A stretch of 64,000 bases of DNA, taken from assembly GCA_024760905.1 (NCBI GenBank), contig CM045750.1, positions 20,286,919 through 20,350,918 of the forward strand, given 5' to 3'. The notes under the pieces were generated by a model. The model searched no databases. It saw only the letters and a list, made by a program, of their open reading frames with translations, and was not told the DNA's origin. The position numbers were made by a program, and so were the translations under genes. Below, one piece after another: positions 19,838 through 31,091 of the stretch (within the stretch, counting starts at the first letter, position 1; each line of letters opens with the position of its first letter). This DNA is from Plotosus lineatus. Lineage: Eukaryota; Chordata; Actinopteri; Siluriformes; Plotosidae.

Positions 19838-22715
19838 TAGGGTTACTCAGAAGAGTACTGAATCGCTGGATTTGTTACTTGGTAGGGAACTGAATCGCTG
19901 GACTTGTTACTCAGTGGGGTACTGAATCACTGGATTTGATACTTGGTAGGGTACTGAATCGTGGGATTTGTTAGTCAGTAGGGGACTGGATCACTGGATT
20001 TGTTAGTCAGTAGGGGACTGGATCACTGGATTTGTTACTTGGTGGGGTACTGAATCGCTGGATTTGTTACTTGGTAGGGTACTGAATCACTGGATTTATT
20101 ACTTGGTGGGGTACTGAATTGTTGGATTTGTTACTCAGTAGGGAACTGAATCGCTGGATTTGTTACTTGGTAGGTTACTGAATCGTGGGATTTGTTAGTC
20201 AGTCGGGGACTGGATCACTGGATTTGTTACTTGGTGGGGTACTGAATCACTGGATTTGTTACTTGGTAGGGTACTGAATTGTTGGATTTGTTACTCAGTC
20301 GGGAACTGAATCGCTGGATTGTTACTTGGTAGGGTACTGAATCACTGAATTTGTTACTTGGTAGGGTACTGAATCGCTGGATTTATTACTTGGTAGGGTA
20401 CTGAATCACTGGATTTATTACTTGGTAGGGTACTGAATCACTGGATTTGTTACTCAGTAGGGAACTGAATCGCTGGATTTGTTACTTGGTAGGTTACTGA
20501 ATCGTGGGATTTGTTAGTCAGTAGGGAACTGAATCGCTGGATTTGTTAGTCAGTAGGGGACTGGATCACTGGATTTGTTACTTGGTGGGGTACTGAATCG
20601 CTGGATTTGTTACTTGGTAGGTTACTGAATCGTGGGATTTGTTAGTCAGTAGGGGACTGGATCACTGGATTTGTTACTTGGTGGGGTACTGAATCGCTGG
20701 ATTTGTTACTTGGTAGGTTACTGAATCGTGGAATTTGTTAGTCAGTAGGGAACTGAAGCGCTGGATTTGTTAGTCAGTAGGGGACTGGATCACTGGATTT
20801 GTTACTTGGTGGGGTACTGAATCGCTGGATTTGTTACTTGGTAGGGTACTGAATTGTTGGATTTGTTACTCAGTCGGGAACTGAATCGCTGGATTGTTAC
20901 TTGGTAGGGTACTGAATCACTGAATTTGTTACTTGGTAGGGTACTGAATCGCTGGATTTATTACTTGGTAGGGTACTGAATCACTGGATTTATTACTTGG
21001 TAGGGTACTGAATCACTGGATTTGTTACTCAGTAGGGAACTGAATCGCTGGATTTGTTACTTGGTAGGTTACTGAATCGTGGGATTTGTTAGTCAGTAGG
21101 GGACTGGATCACTGGATTTGTTACTTGGTGGGGTACTGAATCGCTGGATTTGTTACTTGGTAGGGTACTGAATTGTTGGATTTGTTACTCAGTCGGGAAC
21201 TGAATCGCTGGATTGTTACTTGGTAGGGTACTGAATCACTGAATTTGTTACTTGGTAGGGTACTGAATCGCTGGATTTGTTACTTGGTAGGGTACTGAAT
21301 CGCTGGATTTGTTACTTGGTAGGGTACTGAATCACTGAATTTGCTACTCAGGAGGGAACTGAATCGCTGGATTTGTTACTTGGTAGGTTACTGAATCGTG
21401 GGATTTGTTACTTGGTAGGTTACTGAATCGTGGGATTTGTTAGTCAGGAGGGGACTGGATCACTGGATTTGTTACTTGGTGGCGTACTGAATCGCTGGAT
21501 TTGTTACTTGGTAGGTTACTGAATCGTGGGATTTGTTAGTCAGTAGGGGACTGGATCACTGGATTTGTTACTTGGTGGGGTACTGAATCGCTGGATTTGT
21601 TACTTGGTAGGTTACTGAATCGTGGGATTGGTAGTCAGTAGGGAACTGAATCGCTGGATTTGTTAGTCAGTAGGGGACTGGATCACTGGATTTGTTACTT
21701 GGTAGGGTACTGAATCGCTGGATTTGTTACTTGGTAGGGTACTGAATCACTGAATTTGCTACTCAGGAGGGAACTGAATCGCTGGATTTGTTACTTGGTA
21801 GGTTACTGAATCGTGGGATTTGTTACTTGGTAGGTTACTGAATCGTGGGATTTGTTAGTCAGGAGGGGACTGGATCACTGGATTTGTTACTTGGTGGCGT
21901 ACTGAATCGCTGGATTTGTTACTTGGTAGGTTACTGAATCGTGGGATTTGTTAGTCAGTAGGGGACTGGATCACTGGATTTGTTACTTGGTGGGGTACTG
22001 AATCGCTGGATTTGTTACTTGGTAGGGTACTGAATTGTTGGATTTGTTACTCAGTCGGGAACTGAATCGCTGGATTGTTACTTGGTAGGGTACTGAATCA
22101 CTGAATTTGTTCCTTGGTAGGGTACTGAATCGCTGGATTTATTACTTGGTAGGGTACTGAATCACTGGATTTATTACTTGGTAGGGTACTGAATCACTGG
22201 ATTTGTTACTCAGTAGGGAACTGAATCGCTGGATTTGTTACTTGGTAGGTTACTGAATCGTGGGATTTGTTAGTCAGTAGGGGACTGGATCACTGGATTT
22301 GTTACTTGGTGGGGTACTGAATCGCTGGATTTGTTACTTGGTAGGGTACTGAATTGTTGGATTTGTTACTCAGTCGGGAACTGAATCGCTGGATTGTTAC
22401 TTGGTAGGGTACTGAATCACTGAATTTGTTACTTGGTAGGGTACTGAATCGCTGGATTTATTACTTGGTAGGGTACTGAATCACTGGATTTATTACTTGG
22501 TAGGGTACTGAATCTCTGGATTTGTTACTTGGTAGGTTACTGAATCGTGGGATTGGTAGTCAGTAGGGAACTGAATCGCTGGATTTGTTAGTCAGTAGGG
22601 GACTGGATCACTGGATTTGTTACTTGGTAGGGTACTGAATCGCTGGATTTGTTACTTGGTAGGGTACTGAATCACTGAATTTGCTACTCAGGAGGGAACT
22701 GAATTGCTGGATTTG
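19838..22715. repeat. 32-bp minisatellite, about 90 units, with higher-order blocks
   Basis: The array repeats a 32-bp unit of the type gtagggtactgaatcgctgg followed by atttgttacttg. Variants alternate ggtaggg/ggtgggg/cagtagg and cgctgg/cactgg/cgtggg, with occasional 31-bp units. Blocks of ten units (319 bp) repeat: cagtcgggaactg occurs at 20871 and 21190, and again at 22052 and 22371. The 20871 and 22052 blocks differ at one position by my reading. There are no spacers, so it is not a CRISPR array. Stops occur in all units. Confidence 0.97.
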
Positions 22716-22818
22716 TTAGGTGGTTGGTGACCCAACTTTCATAGATAAAAAACATGAAATTTTGAAAGATGTTATTTAAGAAAAATCAAAACATGTGTGT
22801 GCTGCCTGGGGCATTTTT
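22716..22818. other. Short unique interval between arrays
   Basis: Nothing recognised. Confidence 0.3.
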
Positions 22819-22819
22819 A

Positions 22820-22896
<77 letters not shown>
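22819..22896. repeat. (TG)n microsatellite
   Basis: About 39 TG units. Confidence 0.95.
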
Positions 22897-22898
<2 letters not shown>

Positions 22899-23602
22899 GA
22901 AGTCTAATAAGCACACTATAACCAGAACAACTTTGGTTGCTAAAGCTCAGCAATGTAATAATTTTACTTTTAAAACAGTGAATTATTCAGACCTGCGTGC
23001 CGAGCCCTTCCCTAACCTCGCTGGTTAAAGTTACAGTAAACATTAGTACTTAAGGGATCCATTGAAAAGTTTATCCAAGTTTTTTTTCAATGTTATGCAT
23101 ATATTCACCTCGGAAAATGCAATAATTAATTTACTCAACAGAAGTTTGTGTTCATAGAAACTGCATTTGGATGTTTAATATCTTTATTAACTGTTAGTAG
23201 TTTGTGTTGCCATTGCTTTAGTTATCAATAAGATAAAGCTATTAATTTTTTGGCTTTTGTGGTTAAAAATGTGCCCAAACAGACCTTGTGTCCAGGGAGA
23301 ATTGGGTTAAACCACCGTGCTTAGTGATCCGGGTGAGTGGTTAAGCAGTCGTGGTTGAATGCAAGTCTTCCATGAAATTTCATTCATGCTACATTTTCAG
23401 CTGCAGGAAAAAAATGTAATACTTGTGGACATGTCTTTCCTTTCTGGTGAAAACCTAGTAAAGGTGATATAAAGTATGTGTGTGTGTATATATATGTATA
23501 TATGTATGTATGTATGTGTATATAATAATAAGTTATGTGAGCAGTTATGTACATATATGGGCAGTAACGGTGAGACAAAGTAAGCATTAATTTACATAGA
23601 AG
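22897..23602. other. Unannotated stretch
   Basis: AT-rich, with a short TA/TG run at 23477-23530. No gene or element recognised. Confidence 0.3.
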
Positions 23603-23617
23603 CAATATACATATGTT

Positions 23618-23835
23618 CTACATGTAAGATGTTTTGGAGACAAAGTCAGAGAGGCTAGATTGAGATGGTTTGGACATGTACAGAGGAGATTTATGGATGT
23701 GCTGAAGGAGGACATGAAGGTAGTTGGCATAAGTGAAGATGATGCAGAGGACAGGGTGAGATGGAGGCAGATGATTCACTGTGGCGACCTTTGAAGGGAA
23801 CAGCCGGAAGAAAAAGAAATAGAAGAAGATACAGA
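23618..23835 (+). mobile_element. RTE-like LINE, 3' fragment
   Basis: Encodes the end of the LINE polyprotein (R-L-R-W-F-G-H-V-Q-R-R then F-M-D-V-L-K-E-D-M-K-V, with an internal deletion in between). It ends with gatgattcactgtggcgacc, a stop, and an AGAAGAAG-type tail. Possible imperfect TSDs, acatatgttctacat and acagatgttctatat, flank it. Same family as 49448-52466 and 61938-62302. Confidence 0.85.
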
Positions 23836-24074
23836 TGTTCTATATCATTGTACAATAAAGTATGCAGATGTAATACAGATTTGTATATTTTATGTGTACT
23901 TATATGAAGATATTTTACCTGATCAACTTGATGGAGTTGTGAGCAGGTAAATCTTAGTACGTTCCAAAGTAAAGAAACAGTGCATAAAATATAATAAAAC
24001 CATATACTGATGTAACAGCCCCATAATTATACTCATCATCTAACATCAGAATGTATAACTCCGAGGAGGGCGGT
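23836..24074. other. Unannotated stretch
   Basis: Nothing recognised. Confidence 0.3.
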
Positions 24075-24157
24075 AAGGTGGTGTAGTGATTAGCGCATGT
24101 CTCCCTCATTGCAAGAGTTAACGGGTTTGATTTTATGTGACTGGAAGTCCTTTAATT
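24075..24157 (+). mobile_element. SINE head fragment (family C-like)
   Basis: gcggtaaggtggtgtagtga and gggtttgattttatgtga are a diverged A-box and B-box pair. Truncated by the next SINE. Confidence 0.45.
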
Positions 24158-24246
24158 GGGGCAGTGGTGGCCTGGTGGTATAGGGCGCTGGATCGCTGAC
24201 CCTAAGGTTGGGGGTTCAAATCCCACTCTCCACAAGGTCGTCACTG
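24158..24246 (+). mobile_element. SINE family A head, plus orientation
   Basis: ggggcagtggtggcctggtg and gggggttcaaatcccactct, then aaggtcgtcactg. It stops where an opposite-strand A copy begins. Confidence 0.85.
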
Positions 24247-24421
24247 TCAGCAATGGTTCTTTTACATGAACCTCACACCATAGACAGTGAGAGACATGGC
24301 CGGCCTTTGATACCCCACTTAGCTTCACTAGTTAGTGACAACCTTGTGGAGAGTTAGACTCGAACCTCCAACCTTAGGATCAGCGATCCAGCACCCTATG
24401 CCACTAGGCCTCCATTGCCCA
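24247..24421 (-). mobile_element. SINE family A head and body, minus orientation
   Basis: Runs from tcagcaatggttcttttaca to ccactaggcctccattgccc. On the minus strand this is a full head and body without the 3' tail. With the preceding plus-strand head it forms an imperfect palindrome. Confidence 0.85.
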
Positions 24422-24996
24422 GATGAATGTAAGTCACTCTGGATAACGGTGTCTACCAAATGTGAATTACTTTTGCTCAGAATCTCTGTTCCAAATATTA
24501 GTCACGGGCTTAGACTATTGTAAGCTATCACCACTTCGAATCATATGATTGTTAAACGTAACATGGAGCAACCTGGATATTGAACAATTTATTGTGCACA
24601 GCAAGCAACACGAGCTATTACTCATACGCCATCATATCAAGCTGAGATCAAATGCAATGCAATGGGTGCCCCTTATTTTTCACTACGGCGTCCACAGCAG
24701 TGCATCCAAAATGCTGATTCCTCTGATTACTTTCACCTGTGATGTCTTTCATCACTCATTTCCGGACCTGTATAATGTTTTCAATTTGCTGAGCCTTGCC
24801 GTTGTCCATCACCATCGCCTCATTATTGACTTTACATTATATACTATGGTCGCTAATGTGTGTTTTCTGTCTTCCTTGTAAATAGATTACTTTTCCAGTA
24901 GAAAAATTGACCCCTACAGGCCTTACTGCCTGTAACTTACATTGTTAAAAGGCAAATATAATCCAGATTTACATGCATTTAATCAGAGTAGCATCA
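24422..24996. other. Unannotated stretch with a SINE H tail scrap
   Basis: 24428-24467 (taagtcactctggataacgg) resembles the family H tail. The rest is unrecognised. The frame 24549-24881 has no known domain. Confidence 0.35.
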
Positions 24997-25855
24997 CAGT
25001 GTTGTGTTCGGAACAACCGCAGTGTGTTTGAAAAAGTGAATAAAGCACAAAATCTTTAAAATTGCTTTTATTGTCATGCACACACATGCATCGGGAAATC
25101 AAAACATGAAGGAAAACATCTCAAATCTGTGTTATCCCGTTCAAAAAATTGAAAAAAAGTCTATATCAGACTGTTTAAAAATATCAGTGTCTGCATTTTT
25201 TCTTTACAAACTCAAACATTCAGTGTATAAGCTGAACAATGCTTTAAGATTTTATTTTCCTTTCAGTCACTGAAATAATATTTATTTGCATAAACACTGT
25301 CAAGACCTGCTGCACATCTGTATTGCATGGAGTCGACCAACTTCTGGCGCCTGGTTTTGCCTTTGAAGCTGCATTTTTGATGTCACCCCACATGTTTCCT
25401 ATTGATTTAAGGTCTGGGGATTGGGCCGCCGCTCCAGAACCTCAATCTGATTGTTCTGGAACTGAGATGTTGCCTGTTTACTGGTGTGTTAGGGGTCGTT
25501 GTCTTGTTGGAACACCCATTTCAAGGGCATTTACTCTTCAGCATAAGGTAGCACAACCTCAAGTGTTCTGATTGATTCAAACTGAGCCATGATCCCTGGG
25601 ATGCGATAAATAAACCTGACATCACAGTATGAAAAACATCCCCATATCATGATGCTTATACCACCATGTTTCATTGTCTTCAGTGTCCCGTGGCTTCAAT
25701 TAAGTGTTTTGGGACCGTTTTTCAGGGGCCACTAGACCCAGAAAGAACAATCTTACTTTCATCAGTTCATAAAATGTTGCACTGTTTCTCTTCAGGCCGG
25801 TCAATGTGCTCATTGGCTCATTGGTAATTTGTAAATTCGTCAGCATCTTGTAATT
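24997..25855 (-). pseudogene. Tc1-like transposon relic with decayed transposase
   Basis: One terminus is visible at 24997 (cagtgttgtgttcggaacaa). No matching terminus was found to the right, so the copy lacks its 5' end. On the minus strand, fragments read GGISIMIWGCFS (the family has H-G-G-G-S-I-M-V-W-G-C-F), then VLEXRPNPQTLNQ in place of [12 protein letters not shown], and near the end RRLVDSMQYRCAAGL. The order of these pieces identifies a Tc1 family different from the element at 10660. Many stops and shifts are present. Confidence 0.7.
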
Positions 25856-26872
25856 GTAACAGGACTCACAGGTCACTTTAGACCTTGTTTGAACCAGCAG
25901 GAGAAATGCGTGAGGGTAGGAAGTACGCAGTACGTTCCCCTTGCTTCATGCCTGAAGTGTCCATAAGAGGAAACCTAAACTCTAAGTACTAATTCTAATA
26001 AATATATCTACCTCTTCACTGGTTAACTGCTTTTTAAGTTCATCTGAACTGTCATTGAGCCATCATAGGCAATACATATGACCATGTCATGTCCAAGTCA
26101 TGCCAGACCGGGACCTCATATTTCCTATATGTTTAAGAAATGAAATGCCTGGGATTTTTTTTTTTTTCAATCTGTATATAGACCACTTTCCGTGTTTAAT
26201 ATAAAGTGTCAAGCGTCAAACTTGAGAGTGACAAGAGCTTTCAGCACAGTAATGGTATTGATTGGCTCCATGAGTGAGGAGAGCATAGTGTAATATTAGG
26301 GTAATGAAATTAGTGTAAAGCAATGCTTTTTTATTGGAGCGATGGGAGTACGCAGTGATTGAGTTCAGATGTCTCCGAGTGTTAAGGCTGAGATGTTTGG
26401 ATTGTTCTGGAGCAGTAAGAACAATATGAAGTTGATTTAAAAAAAAATCTTCATCAAGACAATCAACATCTGTATTCTTTATACAGCTTGGGGGGATAAT
26501 AAATAAATAAACCACAAAGAAAAAACAATGAGAACAGCTGTGAAGGGAAGGGAAGAAAGGAATGTGATGAGTGTTTTGACAAGCCAGCCTTGATTTAAAA
26601 AAACAACGGCAAATCCTAAAATAACTGACAAATTAATATGGCGCCCTAGATAATTATTCTAAAAAAAAAACAAACAAAAAAATCAATTCTCATGTGGCAA
26701 AGGTACACAATACTTCCCTGATAACTGATGTCTTGCATGTTCAAAGTTCTGCTTGACTTTATAACTACTTCTAACTACTGCATGCACGCCAAAAATGGAT
26801 GATTACATCTTATAACCCCGCCCGACACCAGTACGAGGCGAAGTTTATCATCAAATTTAACATAGAAGATGT
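25856..26872. other. Repeat-poor stretch, possible regulatory sequence
   Basis: No transposon recognised. 26215-26515 is repeat-poor sequence. The open frame on the minus strand there has no domain. 26640-26870 is AT-rich. Confidence 0.25.
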
Positions 26873-26930
26873 ATTTAAATCAGTGCTTTTCAATTATTTT
26901 CTCGCATGCTCCCCATAGGAAGAGAAAAAT

Positions 26931-26948
26931 GCCCCCCCCCCCCCCCCC
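26931..26948. repeat. Poly-C run
   Basis: About 18 C residues inside the hAT element. Confidence 0.95.
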
Positions 26949-27353
26949 AATATAAATGGTGTTATTTGTCTAAAAATTGTTATAAGTAACCATCTGCATT
27001 ACACTGTATCCTTATTAACATAATAAATCCTTATCATCATTATGGAATACAAAAAAATTAAGAAATATAGATCAACCTCCAACAAAGAATAACTTTATTA
27101 ACAATTTTTTAGTCTTTAAACAAAAAGATTTCAAGTGCATCAATTTGCCTGAAATAAAAAAAAAAAAAAAAAGTATGCTTATTTGAACTGTCAACATTTT
27201 TTGACCAACAATTTGAACCATTTTATACTGAAAAATAAAATCAATAAATAATAATAAATTCAAATTGATCGGCGATATTAACTCAGGAGCAAAATATATA
27301 AAACACTTTAACCTTTACCTTACCTAACTTTTACAAAACAAAATTGAATAAAA

Positions 27354-27356
<3 letters not shown>

Positions 27357-27403
<47 letters not shown>
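27357..27403. repeat. (TTA)n microsatellite
   Basis: About 15 TTA units inside the hAT element. Confidence 0.95.
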
Positions 27404-27404
<1 letters not shown>

Positions 27405-27439
27405 ACTATCAAAATGATGGAGTCCAGATTAATGGCTAT

Positions 27440-27880
27440 AATGAGCACATTTCGCAGTGCACAGCTTTTCAAAGCCGGGTTTAAAGCACGATACTGAACT
27501 CTCAGCTCCTGCTTAATGCTGAACTGGGACCTGGACTTATTTTCACAGCAGTGATGTCATCCAACATGACAGAGACCGTGTGTGACCGTGTAGGATCAGT
27601 TCCTCTGCTCTGCTGTGGGGTTTTCTGCACTGAGCAGTTTTGTACTCCACATTATCTGATGCTAACACAGCTCGCTGGTTTGCTGGAATATCATTCAGAA
27701 AGCGGGATGGTTGTTGGAAATACTCTGCATGTTTTTGCTGAAAAAACTCACTCAGCTCATCATGTGATCGGGGTGTGGCATCTTTAAGTGACGCCTGAAT
27801 TTATTTGGGTTCATAGTGTCTGCTGCCAATATTTTCAGACACAGTAAACACAGCGGTCTTTCCTCGTTTCTCACCACAGC
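27440..27880 (-). pseudogene. hAT transposase N-terminal fragment (BED-finger region)
   Basis: The minus strand reads RPLCLLCLKILAADTMNPNK then FRRHL, a BED-type zinc-finger-like C-x2-C segment followed by a basic helix. A frameshift follows near 27775. The other frame continues ELSEFFQQKHAEYFQQPSRF and further on RKPHSRAEELIL. This order resembles the N-terminal region of hAT transposases related to vertebrate ZBED/FAM200-type genes (pattern F-F-Q-R-K then K-P-H-T-I-A-E-E-L-I-L). Only the N-terminal quarter remains. Confidence 0.75.
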
Positions 27881-28099
27881 ACAGTGAAGCTGAGTGCTAC
27901 ATCCGCTTCATCATACCTCCTCAACTTCGCTTTCTGGAGACTTTTGTTTCTCTCACTGTCTCCGTCTCTCTCCGCCTCTCTTTCCATCCCTGTTAAAAAT
28001 TTCCATGGTGGGTTTATTAACTTCATTTCTTATTTTACCTCTGGGCATACGCTAACAGTGAGGAACCCACTGCCACCTGCTGCAGTGGATGTAGAATTA

Positions 28100-28797
28100 C
28101 AGTCATCCCTTGAATATCGCGGATAATGTAGACCAGACCTGGCCGCGATATTCGAAAAACCGCGAAGTAGGAACCCCCCCCCCCCCCCATTTCTACCATA
28201 TTGTCTCATTTCTATATGGTTTCGTGTCTATACAATATCAAAAGTGTATATTAAACGTTACACAGTTATATGCATATGTAAATACTGTATAAATATATAT
28301 AAATACTTTAAGTACTGTACTCACCTCTGACAATAACTCTTCTCCGCGGTGCAGGACGTTCACAAATACTACAGTACAAGATCACAAAAAATCCCGTGGG
28401 AATGTGCGAGGCAACAGCATCACGCGTCTAAGTCAATCAGCTTGCGAGATTGAGTTGAGTGGGCGGGAGGCTACCGCGTCACGCGTCCAAGCCAATCAGC
28501 TTGCGACATTGAGTTGAGTGGGCGGGAGGCAACACCATCATGCGTCAAAGCCAATCAGCTTACGAGATTGAGTTGAGTGGGTGGTCCCTGCCTGAACTTG
28601 AGAGGAGGGACACTTCAGTCTGTCATTTGGAAACAATGGACACAGCCTACCTTGCCTTCCGCTTGCTTACATGCGAGTTTCAGCGCAAATTTTGAATTTT
28701 TTTATGAATATTTTTTTATTTTATTTTATTTTCTATTAAAATACCGCGATGTACCAAGACCGTGATGCTCAAATCGCGAAGTGGCAAGGGATGACTG
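28100..28797. mobile_element. Tigger-like MITE with TA TSD, nested in hAT
   Basis: The left end cagtcatcccttgaatatcg follows TA at 28098-28099. The right end, gcgaagtggcaagggatgac then tg, is followed by TA. These termini (CAGTCATCCCT) belong to the same broad group as family D. The interior contains a three-unit 59-bp tandem repeat and a C-run at 28176-28189. No transposase. Confidence 0.9.
28409..28585. repeat. 59-bp tandem repeat x3 with CCAAT and GC-box-like motifs
   Basis: Three units start near 28409, 28468 and 28527. Each carries a CCAAT-type motif (caatcagcttgcg) and the sequence gagttgagtgggcggg (the last unit has gggtgg). CCAATCAG resembles an NF-Y site and GGGCGGG an Sp1-type GC box. 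Function is inference. Confidence 0.85.
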
Positions 28798-28959
28798 TAC
28801 ACGTTATCCTAATACGGCAAAAAGAAACAAAAAACAAACAAAAAAACAGGTTCCCTGGGGTTACATGCCCCAGGGGGATGTGCCCCACTATTTGAGAACC
28901 ACTGATTTAAAGTAATGTTCTTTTTGTTATTGCTTGTGATGAATGTAGGTTCTGAAATA

Positions 28960-29170
28960 TCATTGATTCATTTTCTGAACTGCTTAATCCTAATTAGGGT
29001 CGCGGGGAGGCTGGTGCCCCTCTTAGCCGAATCTGTGAGAGGACAGAGTACACTCTGGACAGCTCGCCAGGCCACCGCAGGGTGGAAAAACCCTGATGGC
29101 TATGCAATACTCTTGTCAAAGTCAGCAACGGTTCTTCTACATGAACCTGTCATAATGACAGTGAGAGACA
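28960..29170 (-). mobile_element. SINE family A1, 5'-truncated
   Basis: attcattttctgaactgctt then taattagggtcgcggggagg, and on to tgacagtgagagacatggct. The head is absent because a second copy begins at 29171. Confidence 0.8.
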
Positions 29171-29505
29171 TGGCTGACCTAGTCCTAATTAGGGTCACAG
29201 GGAGGCTGGCACCCATTCAGCCAATTCTGGGCTAGGATAGAGTACATCCGGGACAGCTCACCAGGTCGTCATCACGCTGACGGTTATATACTCGACAAAA
29301 ATCAGCAATGGATTTTTCAATCAGCACTCAGCAGTGGTTCTTCTACATTCCTCTCTTCACAGACGGCGAGAGACATGGCTGGCTTTTGATAACCCAGTTA
29401 GCTGCACTGGGGGACGGCACTGACAATCCCTTGATGGTGGGGCTTTAAAGCCTTGATTTTTGGATCAGTAATACAGCACCAGGCCACCACTGCCCCACCC
29501 AGTTT
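29171..29505 (-). mobile_element. SINE family A1, near full length
   Basis: Starts inside the tail (tcctaattagggtcacaggg) and runs to the head aggccaccactgccccaccc. Lies in tandem with the preceding truncated copy. Confidence 0.8.
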
Positions 29506-29509
29506 TTTT

Positions 29510-29990
29510 TTTTGTTGTTGTGCTTCTTCTTCTTCTCGTCCCAACTGAATATATCTAATGACAATAATCACAAGTTAATGATCAAGACATGATTGAAGTA
29601 AACAATTTCAGTCTCAAAGCATTCAACACAAGCTATTATATTAAATGCAATAACAATTACAGCCATTTTCTCCAATCGTACCTCCATTTTCACAGGCTCA
29701 GAGATTGGACAGTTGACTAATAAGCAGTTTCAAGGCCAGGTGTGCTCTGTTTCCTTGTGGTTTCATTACAAAATAAGGAGATTATTGCATTATAGTTGAC
29801 GGCAAGTGTTTTGTTTTAATTTGGCAGCTGTTCATGGGATCCCGCAGTGTGTGGTCTAACAAGGTGTTGGTGCACAAAAAAAAAAAGAAGTCATCAAAAA
29901 GCTGGTGGGGGAAAAAAAAATCAGAGTAATATGAAAAGTTTGAAGTGGTCAAACCAACAAATCAATGCATTCTTGAACAAGAAGGAATGC
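29510..29990. other. Repeat-poor stretch, candidate regulatory sequence
   Basis: 29560-29860 lacks repeats and contains TTAATGATCAAG, gcaataacaattacagcc and other homeodomain- or SOX-like cores. Nothing proves function. Confidence 0.25.
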
Positions 29991-29994
29991 ACTG

Positions 29995-30158
29995 GCGAGC
30001 TCATTCATCCATTCATTTTCTGAAACAATTAATCCTAATTGGGGTCACGGGGAGGCAGCGGCAATGCAGCTACTCTCGTCAAAAGTCAGCAATGGTTCTT
30101 TTACATGAACCTCACACCATAGACAGTGAGAGACATGGCCGAGAGAGTGAGAGAGATT

Positions 30159-30215
<57 letters not shown>

Positions 30216-30290
30216 GAGAGAGCGAGAGAGAGCGGGAGAGGCCTTTGATAACCCAGTTAGCTGCACTGGGGGCGCTGGCAAGTTCGGTAA
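29995..30290 (-). mobile_element. SINE family A1 with internal (GA)n expansion
   Basis: The tail part is attcattttctgaaacaatt. The middle is partly deleted at 30050. A (GA)n array at 30142-30240 separates gtgagagacatggccgagag from gcctttgataacccagttag. The array sits where the SINE has gtgagagacatgg, so the SINE itself seeded it. Confidence 0.8.
30142..30240. repeat. (GA)n microsatellite inside a SINE
   Basis: About 95 bp of imperfect GA with GCGA interruptions. Confidence 0.95.
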
Positions 30291-30309
30291 CACTAAACAG
30301 CCTGTAAGT

Positions 30310-30705
30310 TGATGGAAGAAAACTTCAGTGAACAATCAGAAAACTTTTTCATGATGAAGAAACCCTCGGTCGCAGTTTTAAAAAAGGACGGCATATCATC
30401 GTCAAAGTCTACGATCAAGATCTGCTTTCATAAATGTAAATGCAGTGAGTTTACCTTAAGATGCAAATCACGGGTAACACCAAGATTGAAAAATGCAAAT
30501 TAGACAGAAAGTATTTCCAGTTGTGAAAAAGGATTATAAATGGTATAAGAATAACGGGTAAGAGGATCATAAAAAATAGCACAATGAGTCCTGAAGTATG
30601 AAAGGCAACGATTTCTGCTCAGATTCAGTCAAATGTTTCAAGAACCTCAGTGCATTGAAGTAGGTGGATAATGACCTAAAATATACAGCCAAACAACACT
30701 AGACC
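30310..30705 (+). pseudogene. Decayed Tc1-like transposase region
   Basis: gtggataatgacctaaaata then tacagcc (30663-30690) matches the D-N-D-P-K-H-T-A coding motif of Tc1 transposases in diverged form. Upstream, agaaagtatttccagttgtg and tttctgctcagattcagtca resemble the same gene. No frame stays open. No termini were found. Confidence 0.45.
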
Positions 30706-30708
30706 CCG

Positions 30709-30710
<2 letters not shown>

Positions 30711-30759
<49 letters not shown>

Positions 30760-30770
30760 GGGGGGGTTAC
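30711..30770. repeat. (GT)n followed by a G-run
   Basis: About 20 GT units, then ggtggggggggg. Confidence 0.95.
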
Positions 30771-30863
30771 ACTCGAGGTGCGCTCAAAAAAACAACTGAT
30801 ACAAATAGATTTTTTTTTGCAATGGATACGTATTCTGTGACCCATCTGCCCGCGACTATATAT

Positions 30864-31091
30864 GTGAGGCGCTCCACCGAATGTAGGCGCTTGTCGCAAG
30901 TGATGTATGGTGCTTGTGAGACAAAGCATGACCTTATCCGGACTTCCGATCAAGTGAGCAAGTGAAGGTTGAGTACTAAACAAGTATTCATCGTGTACTT
31001 GCTCACTTGAAAGATCGGAAGTCCGGATTTTTGTCTCACAAGCACCATACGTCACTTGCGACAAGCGCCTACATTCGGTGGAGCGCCTCAC
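30864..31091. mobile_element. Palindromic MITE family F, copy 1
   Basis: The two arms (30864-30963 and 30997-31091) are near-perfect reverse complements, beginning gtgaggcgctccaccgaatg. The 33-nt centre (aaggttgagtactaaacaag and flanks) is not palindromic. A second copy at 43790-44018 establishes it as a mobile repeat. No coding capacity; superfamily unknown. Confidence 0.9.

Larger units (their letters stand above)
26881..28904 (-). mobile_element. hAT transposon with 8-bp TSD, defective
   Basis: The left end cagtgcttttcaattatttt and the right end (inward, minus strand) cagtggttctcaaatagtgg are hAT-type inverted termini. The flanking octamers atttaaat (26873-26880) and atttaaag (28905-28912) are a TSD with one difference. 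Inside are a fragment of hAT transposase (27440-27880, minus) and a 698-bp nested MITE (28100-28797). The transposase core with the catalytic triad is missing, so the copy is non-autonomous. Confidence 0.85.

Noticed and set aside
19838..22715. CRISPR-like array
   Set aside because: Units are contiguous 32-bp tandem repeats with no unique spacers, in a vertebrate genome.
24549..24881. Possible 110-codon gene
   Set aside because: No domain, no conserved pattern and no supporting splice or promoter signal.
27551..28126. Plus-strand frames at the hAT element
   Set aside because: The coding signal (BED-finger-like hAT transposase) is on the minus strand.
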